This document shows, piece by piece, positions 1 to 7,342 of a DNA stretch of 21,743 bases. The notes beneath the pieces were generated by a model. It was given only the letters and a program-made list of their open reading frames with translations, ran no database searches and was not told the DNA's origin. The translations under genes and the position numbers were made by a program. Source of the stretch: Euryarchaeota archaeon UBA258 (lineage in GTDB: Archaea > Thermoplasmatota > Poseidoniia > Poseidoniales > Poseidoniaceae); assembly GCA_002502605.1 (NCBI GenBank), contig DAPR01000023.1, positions 11,123-32,865 of the forward strand, in the 5' to 3' direction. Every line of letters begins with the position of its first letter. Position 1 is the first letter of the stretch.

Positions 1-839
1 CGAGCAATCAATCCGATGGTTTCGATTTCCTTCATTCGCTCAGGCTCATCCTGAATTGCTTTGGCCACCTTGGCAACCTGATCGGCTGTTGGGGCATGCA
101 CGCCAGTGTTCCCAATGACGAGATAGACTTCTTCTCCTCCTTTCGGAACGCCAAGGTCGTGCAGTTCCCAAGTGCGCATTCCATCGCTCATCTCCAATTG
201 ACGCTGGTACAGATAATCGTTATCCGACTCGATTTGATCGCTGAGTAAAATAACGCCCCCATGAGCGCAAGTTGAGGCGTCCATGGGCGATGCTCGACCA
301 CCTTGAGCAGCTGCTTCAACTGCATGACCAATCATCGAACATTCGTCAAGATCTAACGCTTCATTGCCCAAAAGTTGACGTTCTTTTTTGGCGTAGATGT
401 CAGCGCGGATTCCTGAGTTTTCGCCTGTGTAGGCATCGGTGTCTTCGATTTCGCTCGAATAACCTTCAGCCCAAACACGACCCTGTTCTGATTCGATGAC
501 CCAACGGCCTCGAGCTGCTCGCAATGCTGCTGAAGCGGCCACACTCAACGCTGCAGAGGAGCCAAGCCCCGATGCACGGGGGATGTCTCCATGGATTTCA
601 ATTGAAAGTGCAGGAGCGCCGTCTTTCCTTGGCCACAACAGCCTACGCAACATGTTGAGGTGAGGGTGCTTTCTTGGATTCAACTTCGTGCCTTCAAGCG
701 TCCAGTCTTCGCCTTCAATAGGCTGGATGCTGACATGGATTCGCTGCTCAATAGCCACTGCGACAGCAGGCTGACCAAAGACAACAGCATGCTCTCCAAA
801 CAGGATGCATTTTCCCGGAGCGCTCGCTTCGATGTTCAT
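1..839 (-). CDS. mvk: Mevalonate kinase (GHMP kinase), 3' end cut by window edge
   Basis: Phosphorylates mevalonate in the cytoplasm, the step that commits carbon to isoprenoid, and so archaeal lipid, synthesis. The 279 visible residues show the family motifs in order. An N-terminal APGK followed by FGEHAVVFGQPAV is typical of mevalonate kinase. The GHMP ATP-binding loop ASGLGSSAA lies near residues 89-97. ASPMDASTCAHGG is near residues 184-196, with the likely catalytic Asp187. About 30-50 C-terminal residues lie beyond position 1, judged from the usual family length of about 310-330. I chose the ATG at 839 because the family normally begins just before the APGK motif and no other usual start codon lies between it and the in-frame stop upstream. 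The gene is divergent from the EtfD/FadF-like gene at 989. Another GHMP kinase (for example phosphomevalonate kinase) is possible, but the motif set favours mevalonate kinase. Confidence 0.88.
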   Translation of the reverse strand, partial: MNIEASAPGKCILFGEHAVVFGQPAVAVAIEQRIHVSIQPIEGEDWTLEGTKLNPRKHPHLNMLRRLLWPRKDGAPALSIEIHGDIPRASGLGSSAALSVAASAALRAARGRWVIESEQGRVWAEGYSSEIEDTDAYTGENSGIRADIYAKKERQLLGNEALDLDECSMIGHAVEAAAQGGRASPMDASTCAHGGVILLSDQIESDNDYLYQRQLEMSDGMRTWELHDLGVPKGGEEVYLVIGNTGVHAPTADQVAKVAKAIQDEPERMKEIETIGLIA

Positions 840-928
840 TTCACAAGCCCCCTCACCAAGACCATGTGCCCGCGCTTCATATCCCTTGTTGAAACCACAG
901 CGAGATTGATGGTATTTTTACGGTGCAT
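836..928 (-). CDS. Possible 30-residue upstream ORF overlapping the mevalonate kinase start
   Basis: A short reading frame opens with ATG at 928, immediately after an in-frame TGA. It ends in TGA at 836-838, overlapping the mevalonate kinase ATG in an ATGA arrangement like that of translationally coupled genes. The predicted peptide is basic and has no recognisable domain. It could be a leader peptide, a small protein, or chance: a 31-codon frame is not rare. No Shine-Dalgarno sequence precedes it, but leaderless starts are common in archaea. I do not claim a function. Confidence 0.2.
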   Translation of the reverse strand: MHRKNTINLAVVSTRDMKRGHMVLVRGLVK

Positions 929-988
929 TCAAGGATTGGTTTTCTCTGGAGGTGCTTAGGGGAACCTTTGCCCCCACGGTGATGCTAG

Positions 989-3025
989 ATGGAACATCCT
1001 CTCTTAATGTCATACGGCCCCCTACCCGGATGGCTGCTTTTGCTCGTTCTTGGAACGATTTCGATCGGTTTTTTCCTCTATCAAGTCATCAAAGCAACTC
1101 GCTTGGTGATGGTTGGGGCACCCGACGACCGTTTCGACAACTGGGGCGCTCGAATCAAAGAGGTCATCACTGGATGGCTCGGGCAGAAGCGGGTTCTGGA
1201 AGACAAAATTGCAGGCGGCATTCACGTGCTCATGTTTTGGGGGTTCCTTATGCTCTCAACCGACATGTTTGATTTGGCAACTGCAAACTGGTTTTCTCAC
1301 AACCTCCTTCCTGATTTGGTCCGAGGCCCTTGGAACTTAATCGTCGAAACAGGGTACACAATCGCACTGATTGGATGCGTTGCAGCATTGCTGCGCCGGG
1401 TCGTTTTTACCCCTGAGAAACTCAAAGGAAAGTCTCAGTTAGAAGGCAACTTCATTCTCTTGCTCATCATGACCATCACCCTCACCTCCTTCGTGGTCGA
1501 GGCAGGCGAAACCGGCGTGTCTTCGACTTGGGAGCCAATCGGTGCATGGGTCGCGAGTGCCTTGGAACCCAGCACCCTCCTTGTTGTTGCTTCCTATTGG
1601 ATGCACATGCTTGCCATTTCGACCTTCCTTTTCCTCATACCTCTCTCAAAGCACATGCACCTTGTCATGGCCTTCCCGAATGTGTTCTTCCATGACATGC
1701 GGCCCATGGCAACCATGGAGCCATTGGCTCGTGGCGAAGATGGTAAGGCAATCCTGCTCGATGATTTGGACATCGAGTCGTTTGGAACGGTCAATTACAC
1801 TGATTTGACTTGGCGCAATCTCATCGACGGATGGGCGTGCACGTCGTGCGCTCGGTGCCAAGATGTCTGCCCGGCATACGCAAGCGGCAAAGCCCTCAAC
1901 CCAATGCAAATCATCCACGATGTACGTCATTATGCCAATGAGAATTCCACTGCGCTCATGGCAGGAGAAACTCCAGAGCAGGACATCATCGCCCGATTTG
2001 GAGAAGACGCAATTTGGGCGTGCACCACCTGCCATGCTTGCGTAGAGGCTTGTCCAATCTACATCGATCACGTCCCCAAGCTCACCGATGCTCGACGCCA
2101 CTTGATGATGGAACGAATGGAATTCGACGAAAGCGTCGAAGACACCATCATGCCTTTGATGGCCACCATTGAGAACCTTGAATCCGATTCAAATCCTTAC
2201 GGACTCCCCGCACATGAACGTGGCGATTGGGCAGAAGGTCTGGATGTGAAGGTTGCAGAGCCTGCAGAATACATCTACTTCGCTGGATGCGCAGCATCGT
2301 TTGATGAGCGAAATAAGAAGGTTGCACGCGACACCATCAGCGTCATGAAAGAAGCCGGCCTTGATGTTGGTATTCTTGGTATGCAAGAGGGTTGCAGCGG
2401 TGACTCAGCACGACGGGCTGGAAACGAATACTTGTTCCAAATGCTCGCAGAAACGAACCTTGCCACGTTCGAAGAAATCGGCGTGAAGAAGATTGTTGCC
2501 TCATGCCCACACTGCTTCCACACCCTTGGAAAGGAATACAAGGATTACGGCGGAGAGGACATCGAAGTGATGCACCACTCACAACTCATCAACCACCTTC
2601 AGCAAGAAGGAAAACTCCCTGATCCAAAGCACGACCCGTCTGTCACCTTCCACGATCCGTGTTACTTGGGTCGAATTGGTGGCGAACTGGATGCTCCCCG
2701 AAACGCCATCGGTGGCGTGGATGTCGAGATTGAGCGCCACGGAAAACAATCCTTCTGCTGTGGAGCAGGAGGTGCCCAAATGTGGATGGAAGAAGATGCA
2801 GATCAGCGCGTGAACGTCATCCGAGCAAAAGAAATTGCAGAAACTGGCGCAGAAACCGTTGCGGTTGGCTGTCCGTTCTGTTCCACAATGGTCAGCGATG
2901 GACTCACGGCAATCGATTCGGAAATGGAAGTCAAGGACATTGCAGAGATTGTTTGGGAGCAAATCAAGGCCAACGACGCTGCGATTGAGGCAAAGAAAGC
3001 AGCAACTGCAGAAGCTGAAGCCTGA
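989..3025 (+). CDS. EtfD/FadF-type membrane Fe-S oxidoreductase (HdrD-like, two CCG domains)
   Basis: Predicted to pass electrons between a soluble donor and the membrane quinone pool. In bacteria, proteins of this architecture (FadF, EtfD) take electrons from electron-transfer flavoprotein during fatty-acid oxidation. Residues 1-235 hold about five membrane helices with His79, His206, His222 and His224 as candidate haem b ligands, as in nitrate reductase gamma-like domains. Two 4Fe-4S motifs follow (Cys284/287/290/294 and Cys345/348/351/355). Two CCG cysteine-rich domains come last, with Cys434, Cys469, Cys506 and Cys509, then Cys558, Cys590-591, Cys628 and Cys631. The 678 residues match the family size. 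The C-terminus is an Ala/Glu/Lys-rich tail. The ATG at 989 has no clear ribosome site, so it may be leaderless. mutY follows after 17 bases. No etfAB lies in the window, so the electron donor is inferred. A subunit of a heterodisulfide reductase-like complex is the main alternative. Confidence 0.85.
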   Translation: MEHPLLMSYGPLPGWLLLLVLGTISIGFFLYQVIKATRLVMVGAPDDRFDNWGARIKEVITGWLGQKRVLEDKIAGGIHVLMFWGFLMLSTDMFDLATANWFSHNLLPDLVRGPWNLIVETGYTIALIGCVAALLRRVVFTPEKLKGKSQLEGNFILLLIMTITLTSFVVEAGETGVSSTWEPIGAWVASALEPSTLLVVASYWMHMLAISTFLFLIPLSKHMHLVMAFPNVFFHDMRPMATMEPLARGEDGKAILLDDLDIESFGTVNYTDLTWRNLIDGWACTSCARCQDVCPAYASGKALNPMQIIHDVRHYANENSTALMAGETPEQDIIARFGEDAIWACTTCHACVEACPIYIDHVPKLTDARRHLMMERMEFDESVEDTIMPLMATIENLESDSNPYGLPAHERGDWAEGLDVKVAEPAEYIYFAGCAASFDERNKKVARDTISVMKEAGLDVGILGMQEGCSGDSARRAGNEYLFQMLAETNLATFEEIGVKKIVASCPHCFHTLGKEYKDYGGEDIEVMHHSQLINHLQQEGKLPDPKHDPSVTFHDPCYLGRIGGELDAPRNAIGGVDVEIERHGKQSFCCGAGGAQMWMEEDADQRVNVIRAKEIAETGAETVAVGCPFCSTMVSDGLTAIDSEMEVKDIAEIVWEQIKANDAAIEAKKAATAEAEA

Positions 3026-3030
3026 CGACC

Positions 3031-3037
3031 GGAGGTG
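3031..3037 (+). promoter_or_regulatory. Shine-Dalgarno site fixing the TTG start of mutY
   Basis: GGAGGTG lies just after the stop of the upstream gene (3023-3025) and five bases before a TTG at 3043. It is the clearest ribosome-binding site in the window. It supports TTG at 3043 rather than the later in-frame ATG at 3073 as the mutY start. Confidence 0.7.
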
Positions 3038-3042
3038 GCTCG

Positions 3043-3999
3043 TTGCGCCAATCCATCGACCAAGCCTCATTGATGGCGTGGTTTGCTGAGCATCAACGCA
3101 ACTTGCCTTGGCGAGCCACGAAAGATCCGTGGGCTATTCTTCTCTCGGAAATTCTCTTGCAACAGACTCAAGTGAGTCGCGGCATTCTTTTTTGGCAACG
3201 CCTCTCCTCAAGGTACCCAACCGTTATCGAGATGGCCTCATCCACCGAGGAGGAAGTGCTGCATCTATGGCAAGGTGCTGGGTACTACAGTCGAGCAAGA
3301 CGTCTGTTTCAATTGTCCAAGCTCGTCTGTGAGTCTTCTGAACATGGAGGCTTCGATGGTGTTCTCCCAACCGATTCAAAGACCCTCAAAACTCTTCCAG
3401 GAATCGGCCCCTACACGGCCGCAGCGGTAGCAAGCATCGCCCATGGTGAGGCCGTCGCCTGTGTCGATGGGAACATTCGCAGAGTGATGGCGCGCCAAAC
3501 TGCAAATGAGAACCCAAGTTCGAATTTGGTCCAAGAATGGGCTGATCAATCGCTTTGGAAAGCAGACGCTGGCAATTGGAATCAAGCGTTGATGGAACTG
3601 GGTGCAACCTTGTGCACGCCTAAGCGTCCTGACTGTGCCGCCTGCCCCGTGCAGCCTTCATGCTCAGGCATGGCTGAACCAACTCGGTATCCAGCACCAA
3701 AAGTTCGCACCAAAAAGCGCCTTGATTTGATGTGCATCCTCCGAGTAGATGAGAACGGTCTTCCTGAACTCGTTCAACGAGGTTCGACAGGGATCCTCGC
3801 AGGCATGTGGGGTCCAGTGATGGGCGAATCGCTTGATGTTGATTCTCTCACCTACCTTGGGGAAGTGCATCATGTTCTTTCTCACCGAGACATGCACATT
3901 CGTGTGTGGAAAGGCAAGGTGGAAACAGGCGTTGATCCAAAAAGCGTCCCGCTTTCGTCCTTGGATGTGAAAATACTCCGACTCGGTGACATAGATTGA
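3043..3999 (+). CDS. mutY: A/G-specific adenine DNA glycosylase MutY
   Basis: Base-excision repair enzyme that removes adenine mispaired with 8-oxoguanine. SEILLQQTQV carries the catalytic Glu36. The helix-hairpin-helix LPGIGPYTA lies at about 118-126, followed by VDGNIRRV with catalytic Asp142. A C-x6-C-x2-C-x5-C cluster (Cys191, 198, 201, 207) binds the 4Fe-4S. The C-terminal third (about 225-318) is the NUDIX-like 8-oxoG recognition domain, including VHHVLSHRDMHI near 276-287 where MutY proteins have their FSH-type loop. The 318 residues are slightly shorter than bacterial MutY. The TTG start is supported by the GGAGGTG upstream. The family normally begins close to the LPWR motif, here at residue 21, so the start is sensible. 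The gene probably shares a transcript with the EtfD/FadF-like gene, and the link is likely positional rather than functional. Confidence 0.94.
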   Translation: MRQSIDQASLMAWFAEHQRNLPWRATKDPWAILLSEILLQQTQVSRGILFWQRLSSRYPTVIEMASSTEEEVLHLWQGAGYYSRARRLFQLSKLVCESSEHGGFDGVLPTDSKTLKTLPGIGPYTAAAVASIAHGEAVACVDGNIRRVMARQTANENPSSNLVQEWADQSLWKADAGNWNQALMELGATLCTPKRPDCAACPVQPSCSGMAEPTRYPAPKVRTKKRLDLMCILRVDENGLPELVQRGSTGILAGMWGPVMGESLDVDSLTYLGEVHHVLSHRDMHIRVWKGKVETGVDPKSVPLSSLDVKILRLGDID

Positions 4000-4000
4000 T

Positions 4001-4021
4001 GCAGGAACAGACGTTTCCTGC
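4001..4021. terminator. Hairpin between convergent genes (7-bp stem), possible bidirectional terminator
   Basis: GCAGGAA and TTCCTGC form a perfect 7-bp inverted repeat around a 7-base loop. It sits in the 32-base gap between the stop of mutY (3999) and the stop of the convergent membrane protein (4032). There is no T-run downstream on either strand, and archaeal termination depends mainly on T-tracts. It may therefore be a 3'-end stabiliser or a coincidence. Confidence 0.35.
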
Positions 4022-4031
4022 GACGAATCCT

Positions 4032-4760
4032 CTAAGCGCCAATCGTTGGTTTCTCTTGGCGTGCCTCGGCAAGGTCGTGGTCAAAGGACGCTAACATCAT
4101 GACGACGCTAAAGAAAAACAGGTATTCAGCGGGAGCAGCGATGTTGATCGAGGATTGGGCGAGGTTCATCACTTCGGTGCCTCCAGTCAATCCCTGCTCG
4201 AGGACCAACCGGCGAGCAGACTGAGCGAGTGCGAGGTTCATCACGAGGTAGGACAGCCCTCCAATGGCCAACCATACCCGCCGCTTTTCACGGCCAGTTC
4301 CTCGTTTGTGCGAGTTCGAGGCATGCATGCTGTACGACCAAACATAGGCTCCAACAAACGTGATGGAGGCAAAAATAACGTGAATCACAAGATGCTCATG
4401 CATGCTAAACCAAGACAACAAGATGGTTGAGATGCCCGTGATCATCCCGCTTGATTGAGCGATCGTTCTCAGTCGTGTGTTGTGTGAGAGGTCCAGTGCA
4501 TGGGGGAGCCTCAAGGCAAGACAACACAGCATCAGTCCGGTTGCGTTCAAACCGCCCCTGAACACCATTCGTTCCAAACCGGGGAAATCTGATTCTGAAA
4601 TGAAAAACGGGATGGCTCTTGCGTTGCCTGAAAGAGCGTGGATTGCCATGGAGGCAGTGCACGCGCACAGCATGGTCATCCACGCAGTGCGCAACAATAA
4701 GCGGTCATCGACCTCGACGCCATTGAGGATGAGTCCATTTTTTCCAGAGAACTGAATCAT
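4032..4760 (-). CDS. Six-helix membrane protein, Frag1/DRAM/Sfk1-like
   Basis: A 242-residue integral membrane protein with about six helices, at roughly 24-44, 66-86, 101-118, 123-145, 162-180 and 208-226. The pattern recalls the Frag1/DRAM/Sfk1 family: an IPFFISESD-type loop between helices 1 and 2 ending in PGLERMVFRGG, a helix with HVIFASITFVGAY, and a last helix beginning with AEYLFFF. The family is best known in eukaryotes (lysosomal DRAM, yeast Sfk1, FRAG1). The molecular function of prokaryotic members is not established. The ATG overlaps the stop of the upstream SDR gene by four bases, so the two are probably translated from one message and may act on the same membrane substrate. Family assignment is from pattern memory and is moderate; that it is a membrane protein is firm. 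Confidence 0.65.
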   Translation of the reverse strand: MIQFSGKNGLILNGVEVDDRLLLRTAWMTMLCACTASMAIHALSGNARAIPFFISESDFPGLERMVFRGGLNATGLMLCCLALRLPHALDLSHNTRLRTIAQSSGMITGISTILLSWFSMHEHLVIHVIFASITFVGAYVWSYSMHASNSHKRGTGREKRRVWLAIGGLSYLVMNLALAQSARRLVLEQGLTGGTEVMNLAQSSINIAAPAEYLFFFSVVMMLASFDHDLAEARQEKPTIGA

Positions 4761-5785
4761 TGGAACTCCCTCACCGTATCATGGATGCAATCGTCAAAAG
4801 AACGCCATTCGATGCCGAGCACGTCGGTTGCTTTCTGCGATGATAAGTTGGAATCCCCCTTGAAGTAGCCCTTGACGGCTTTTCTTGTCATCCGACGAGG
4901 TGCGCCAAACAGGCCCATCAGCCAGTCTTGAAACACAACGATGAACATGAGGGATACGGGGATTGCTCGTTTTGGGGATTTCGTGTTCGGGTAGAGTTCA
5001 CGGATGCGTTTGCACACAGCAGCAACTGTGGAATTGTTATGTGGCGCGAGAATGAATCGTCCTTCTGCTTCGTCGATTTCGTATGCTTTTCGATGCGCAA
5101 GAGCGACATCAGCTACGTGAACAAAGGCCATTGGAATCTTTGGCGCTGCTGGAAAGACACCTTTCATGGCATCTTCAAACCACTCCACGCTCGGTGTTGG
5201 GCGTACAAACCCTCCACCCAGAACGCCGCCTGGATTGACGATTCGAACATCCAGCGACATCTCTTCGGCTAAAGCCCAAGCTAATTGTTCAGATTCCGTT
5301 TTGGCGATGACATAAGGCGAACTTCGATCGGTTTGCCAGTCGTTTTCAGTCTTCTCTCTCCCCTTTGGGGTCGAGCCGACGGCGGCGATGCTGGACGTGT
5401 AGACAATGCGCTGAATGCCACAAGTTTTTGCCGCAGAAAACAGGTGTTGAGTGCCAAGATTAGCCGTATCAATGATGGTTGTTGCCTCTCCACTCGTGGC
5501 GTACACTGTTGCTGTATGGAACAAACCATCGCACCCGTTTAGGTGGCCTTCCCAAACATCAGCATCCAAGACATCCCCTTCGACCAGTTCGAGCCGTTCA
5601 GGGACGCCCAAATCGATGGCGTGCTGACGAACATGATCGACCTTCTTTGGGTCGTTTAAATCTCGAACAGAGCCTTTGAGCGAGTACCCATGAGCAAGAA
5701 GGTCACGGACGATGTGATTGCCAATGTGGCCGTTCACCCCTGTGACGAAAATCGTCTGCCCGTTCGCAACAATTTCCTCGCTCAT
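4757..5785 (-). CDS. Extended SDR oxidoreductase, dihydroflavonol-4-reductase-like
   Basis: NAD(P)-dependent dehydrogenase or epimerase of the extended short-chain family. A Rossmann nucleotide-binding motif, FVTGVNGHIGNH, lies at 13-24. YTSSIAAVG at about 129-137 supplies the catalytic Ser, and Y158-x3-K162 is the active-site pair. The insertion pattern resembles dihydroflavonol reductase and 3-beta-hydroxysteroid dehydrogenase-like enzymes more than sugar-nucleotide epimerases. Near residues 277-297 a hydrophobic stretch (VSLMFIVVFQDWLMGLFG) could touch the membrane, as in some steroid or sterol dehydrogenases. The 342 residues match the family. The gene is coupled to the downstream DRAM-like membrane protein by a 4-base overlap, and is divergent from cysS with 57 bases between. 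The substrate cannot be told from sequence; a lipid or isoprenoid alcohol is a guess from context. Confidence 0.82.
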   Translation of the reverse strand: MSEEIVANGQTIFVTGVNGHIGNHIVRDLLAHGYSLKGSVRDLNDPKKVDHVRQHAIDLGVPERLELVEGDVLDADVWEGHLNGCDGLFHTATVYATSGEATTIIDTANLGTQHLFSAAKTCGIQRIVYTSSIAAVGSTPKGREKTENDWQTDRSSPYVIAKTESEQLAWALAEEMSLDVRIVNPGGVLGGGFVRPTPSVEWFEDAMKGVFPAAPKIPMAFVHVADVALAHRKAYEIDEAEGRFILAPHNNSTVAAVCKRIRELYPNTKSPKRAIPVSLMFIVVFQDWLMGLFGAPRRMTRKAVKGYFKGDSNLSSQKATDVLGIEWRSFDDCIHDTVREFQ

Positions 5786-5842
5786 GGATTTCCGAAACGC
5801 CCAACCATCTTAACCTTCAAGTGAGGATGGGCTCACCCCAAC

Positions 5843-7339
5843 ATGAATCCCATGCCCATCCGCTTGCATGACACCCGCCGCCGAACCAAGGTCGATTTCA
5901 CGACCATGGAACCAGGAAAGGTGTCCATGTATGTCTGTGGCGTAACGGTCTATGACCGATGTCACCTTGGCCATGCCAGATGTTACCTTGCGTTTGATTT
6001 GATTCACCGCTGGCTCGAATCATCTGGTTTTGACGTTCATTATGTCCAAAATTTCACTGACATTGATGACAAAATCATCGTGAGAGCCAATGAATTGGAT
6101 GGGGATTGGAAAGCGCTGGTGGACGCCAACATCGAGGCCTACTACGAAGACATGGACGCCCTCAACATCTTGCGGGCTGACGATTACCCGCGATGCACTG
6201 AATACGTTGATGACATGATTCGAATCATACAGGATCTCATCGACAAAGATCATGCCTACCACGCCAATGATGGCGTCTATTTCCACATTGACTCCGCACC
6301 AGAAAAGTACGGTGCACTGACCGGGCAAAACATCGAAGCAGTCCGCTCAGGCGCAGGTGGTCGCGTTGACCTCACAGGTTCGGGAAAGCGAGATCACAAG
6401 GATTTCGCATTGTGGAAAGCAGCGAAACCGGGTGAACCAACCTGGGACTCGCCATGGGGGCCCGGTCGGCCCGGGTGGCACATAGAATGCACAGCGATGA
6501 GCATGGATCACTTTGGCGCTCAATTTGACATTCATGGTGGTGGCCATGATTTGAGATTCCCCCACCACGAGGCAGAAATTTTCCAAGGCGAGTGTCACAC
6601 TGGGTGCTCACCAGTTGTCCATCACTGGCTTCACAACGGTTTCGTGAACATCGATGGGGAAAAGATGAGTAAATCCCTTGGAAATTTTTGGACAATAAGC
6701 GACATCTTACAACAAGTCGATGCAATGGTGCTGCGGTTTGCATTGGTGAACGCCCACTACCGCTCACCAATTGATATGAATGAAACATTGTTGAAAAACG
6801 CAGAGCGCAATTACAACAAAGTGCTCGAGACCTACGTGACAGCACTCAAGAATCGAATCACAGAAAAGCCAGTTGAATTGCCGCAAGCAGACATCACCTC
6901 CTCCCTCCCCCTTTCGAAATCACTCGGATTGTTAGAGAAAATGGGCGAAGGTTTCGCCAAGGCAATGGATGATGATTTCAACAGCCGTGAAGCGGTTGCC
7001 AAAGTGCTTGGGGCGGTGCGAGAGATGAGCAAAACCATGTCAAGTGATTTGGACGCTGCAGACGCAGATGCATTTGCTCACTATGCAGTGGACTGGCTTG
7101 AAGAAAGCGCTGGCGCTGTGCTTGGCGTGCTGCCTTCTCGAGAAATGGCCCTAGCAGAACCTGAAGAGGACCCTCGAAAGGCCGCTATTGCTGAACAAGT
7201 GGAAGATTTACTTCTTCAGCGTGGCGAAGCTCGTGGGGCGAAGGATTGGCCAAGAGCAGACAAGATACGTGATCAACTCGGGGAACTTGGCGTTATTGTG
7301 ACCGATACTGCCTCTGGTCCCACTTGGGACCTCGCCTGA
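5843..7339 (+). CDS. cysS: Cysteinyl-tRNA synthetase
   Basis: Charges tRNA-Cys in the cytoplasm. The class I signature appears as HLGH at 41-44, following YVCGVTVYD. The KMSKS loop is at 274-278. Expected zinc ligands are present: Cys32, Cys216, His241 and Glu245, with the [18 protein letters not shown] block between 228 and 245. A helical DALR-type domain follows, and the C-terminus has the [20 protein letters not shown] segment typical of the tRNA-binding end. At 498 residues it is a usual bacterial/archaeal length, with no truncation. The start could be the ATG at 5843 or the one at 5852; both precede the conserved core. The gene is divergent from the SDR and convergent with the amidohydrolase, whose stop is only 3 bases away. 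Confidence 0.96.
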   Translation: MNPMPIRLHDTRRRTKVDFTTMEPGKVSMYVCGVTVYDRCHLGHARCYLAFDLIHRWLESSGFDVHYVQNFTDIDDKIIVRANELDGDWKALVDANIEAYYEDMDALNILRADDYPRCTEYVDDMIRIIQDLIDKDHAYHANDGVYFHIDSAPEKYGALTGQNIEAVRSGAGGRVDLTGSGKRDHKDFALWKAAKPGEPTWDSPWGPGRPGWHIECTAMSMDHFGAQFDIHGGGHDLRFPHHEAEIFQGECHTGCSPVVHHWLHNGFVNIDGEKMSKSLGNFWTISDILQQVDAMVLRFALVNAHYRSPIDMNETLLKNAERNYNKVLETYVTALKNRITEKPVELPQADITSSLPLSKSLGLLEKMGEGFAKAMDDDFNSREAVAKVLGAVREMSKTMSSDLDAADADAFAHYAVDWLEESAGAVLGVLPSREMALAEPEEDPRKAAIAEQVEDLLLQRGEARGAKDWPRADKIRDQLGELGVIVTDTASGPTWDLA

Positions 7340-7342
7340 TGC

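Noticed and set aside
2579..3070. 163-codon open frame on the minus strand
   Set aside because: It is antisense to the conserved CCG domain of the EtfD/FadF-like gene and its Cys-rich translation is a shadow of that gene.
5821..5836. Small inverted repeat GTGAG/CTCAC before cysS
   Set aside because: The 5-bp stem is too short to support a riboswitch or T-box-like element, and no conserved core is visible.
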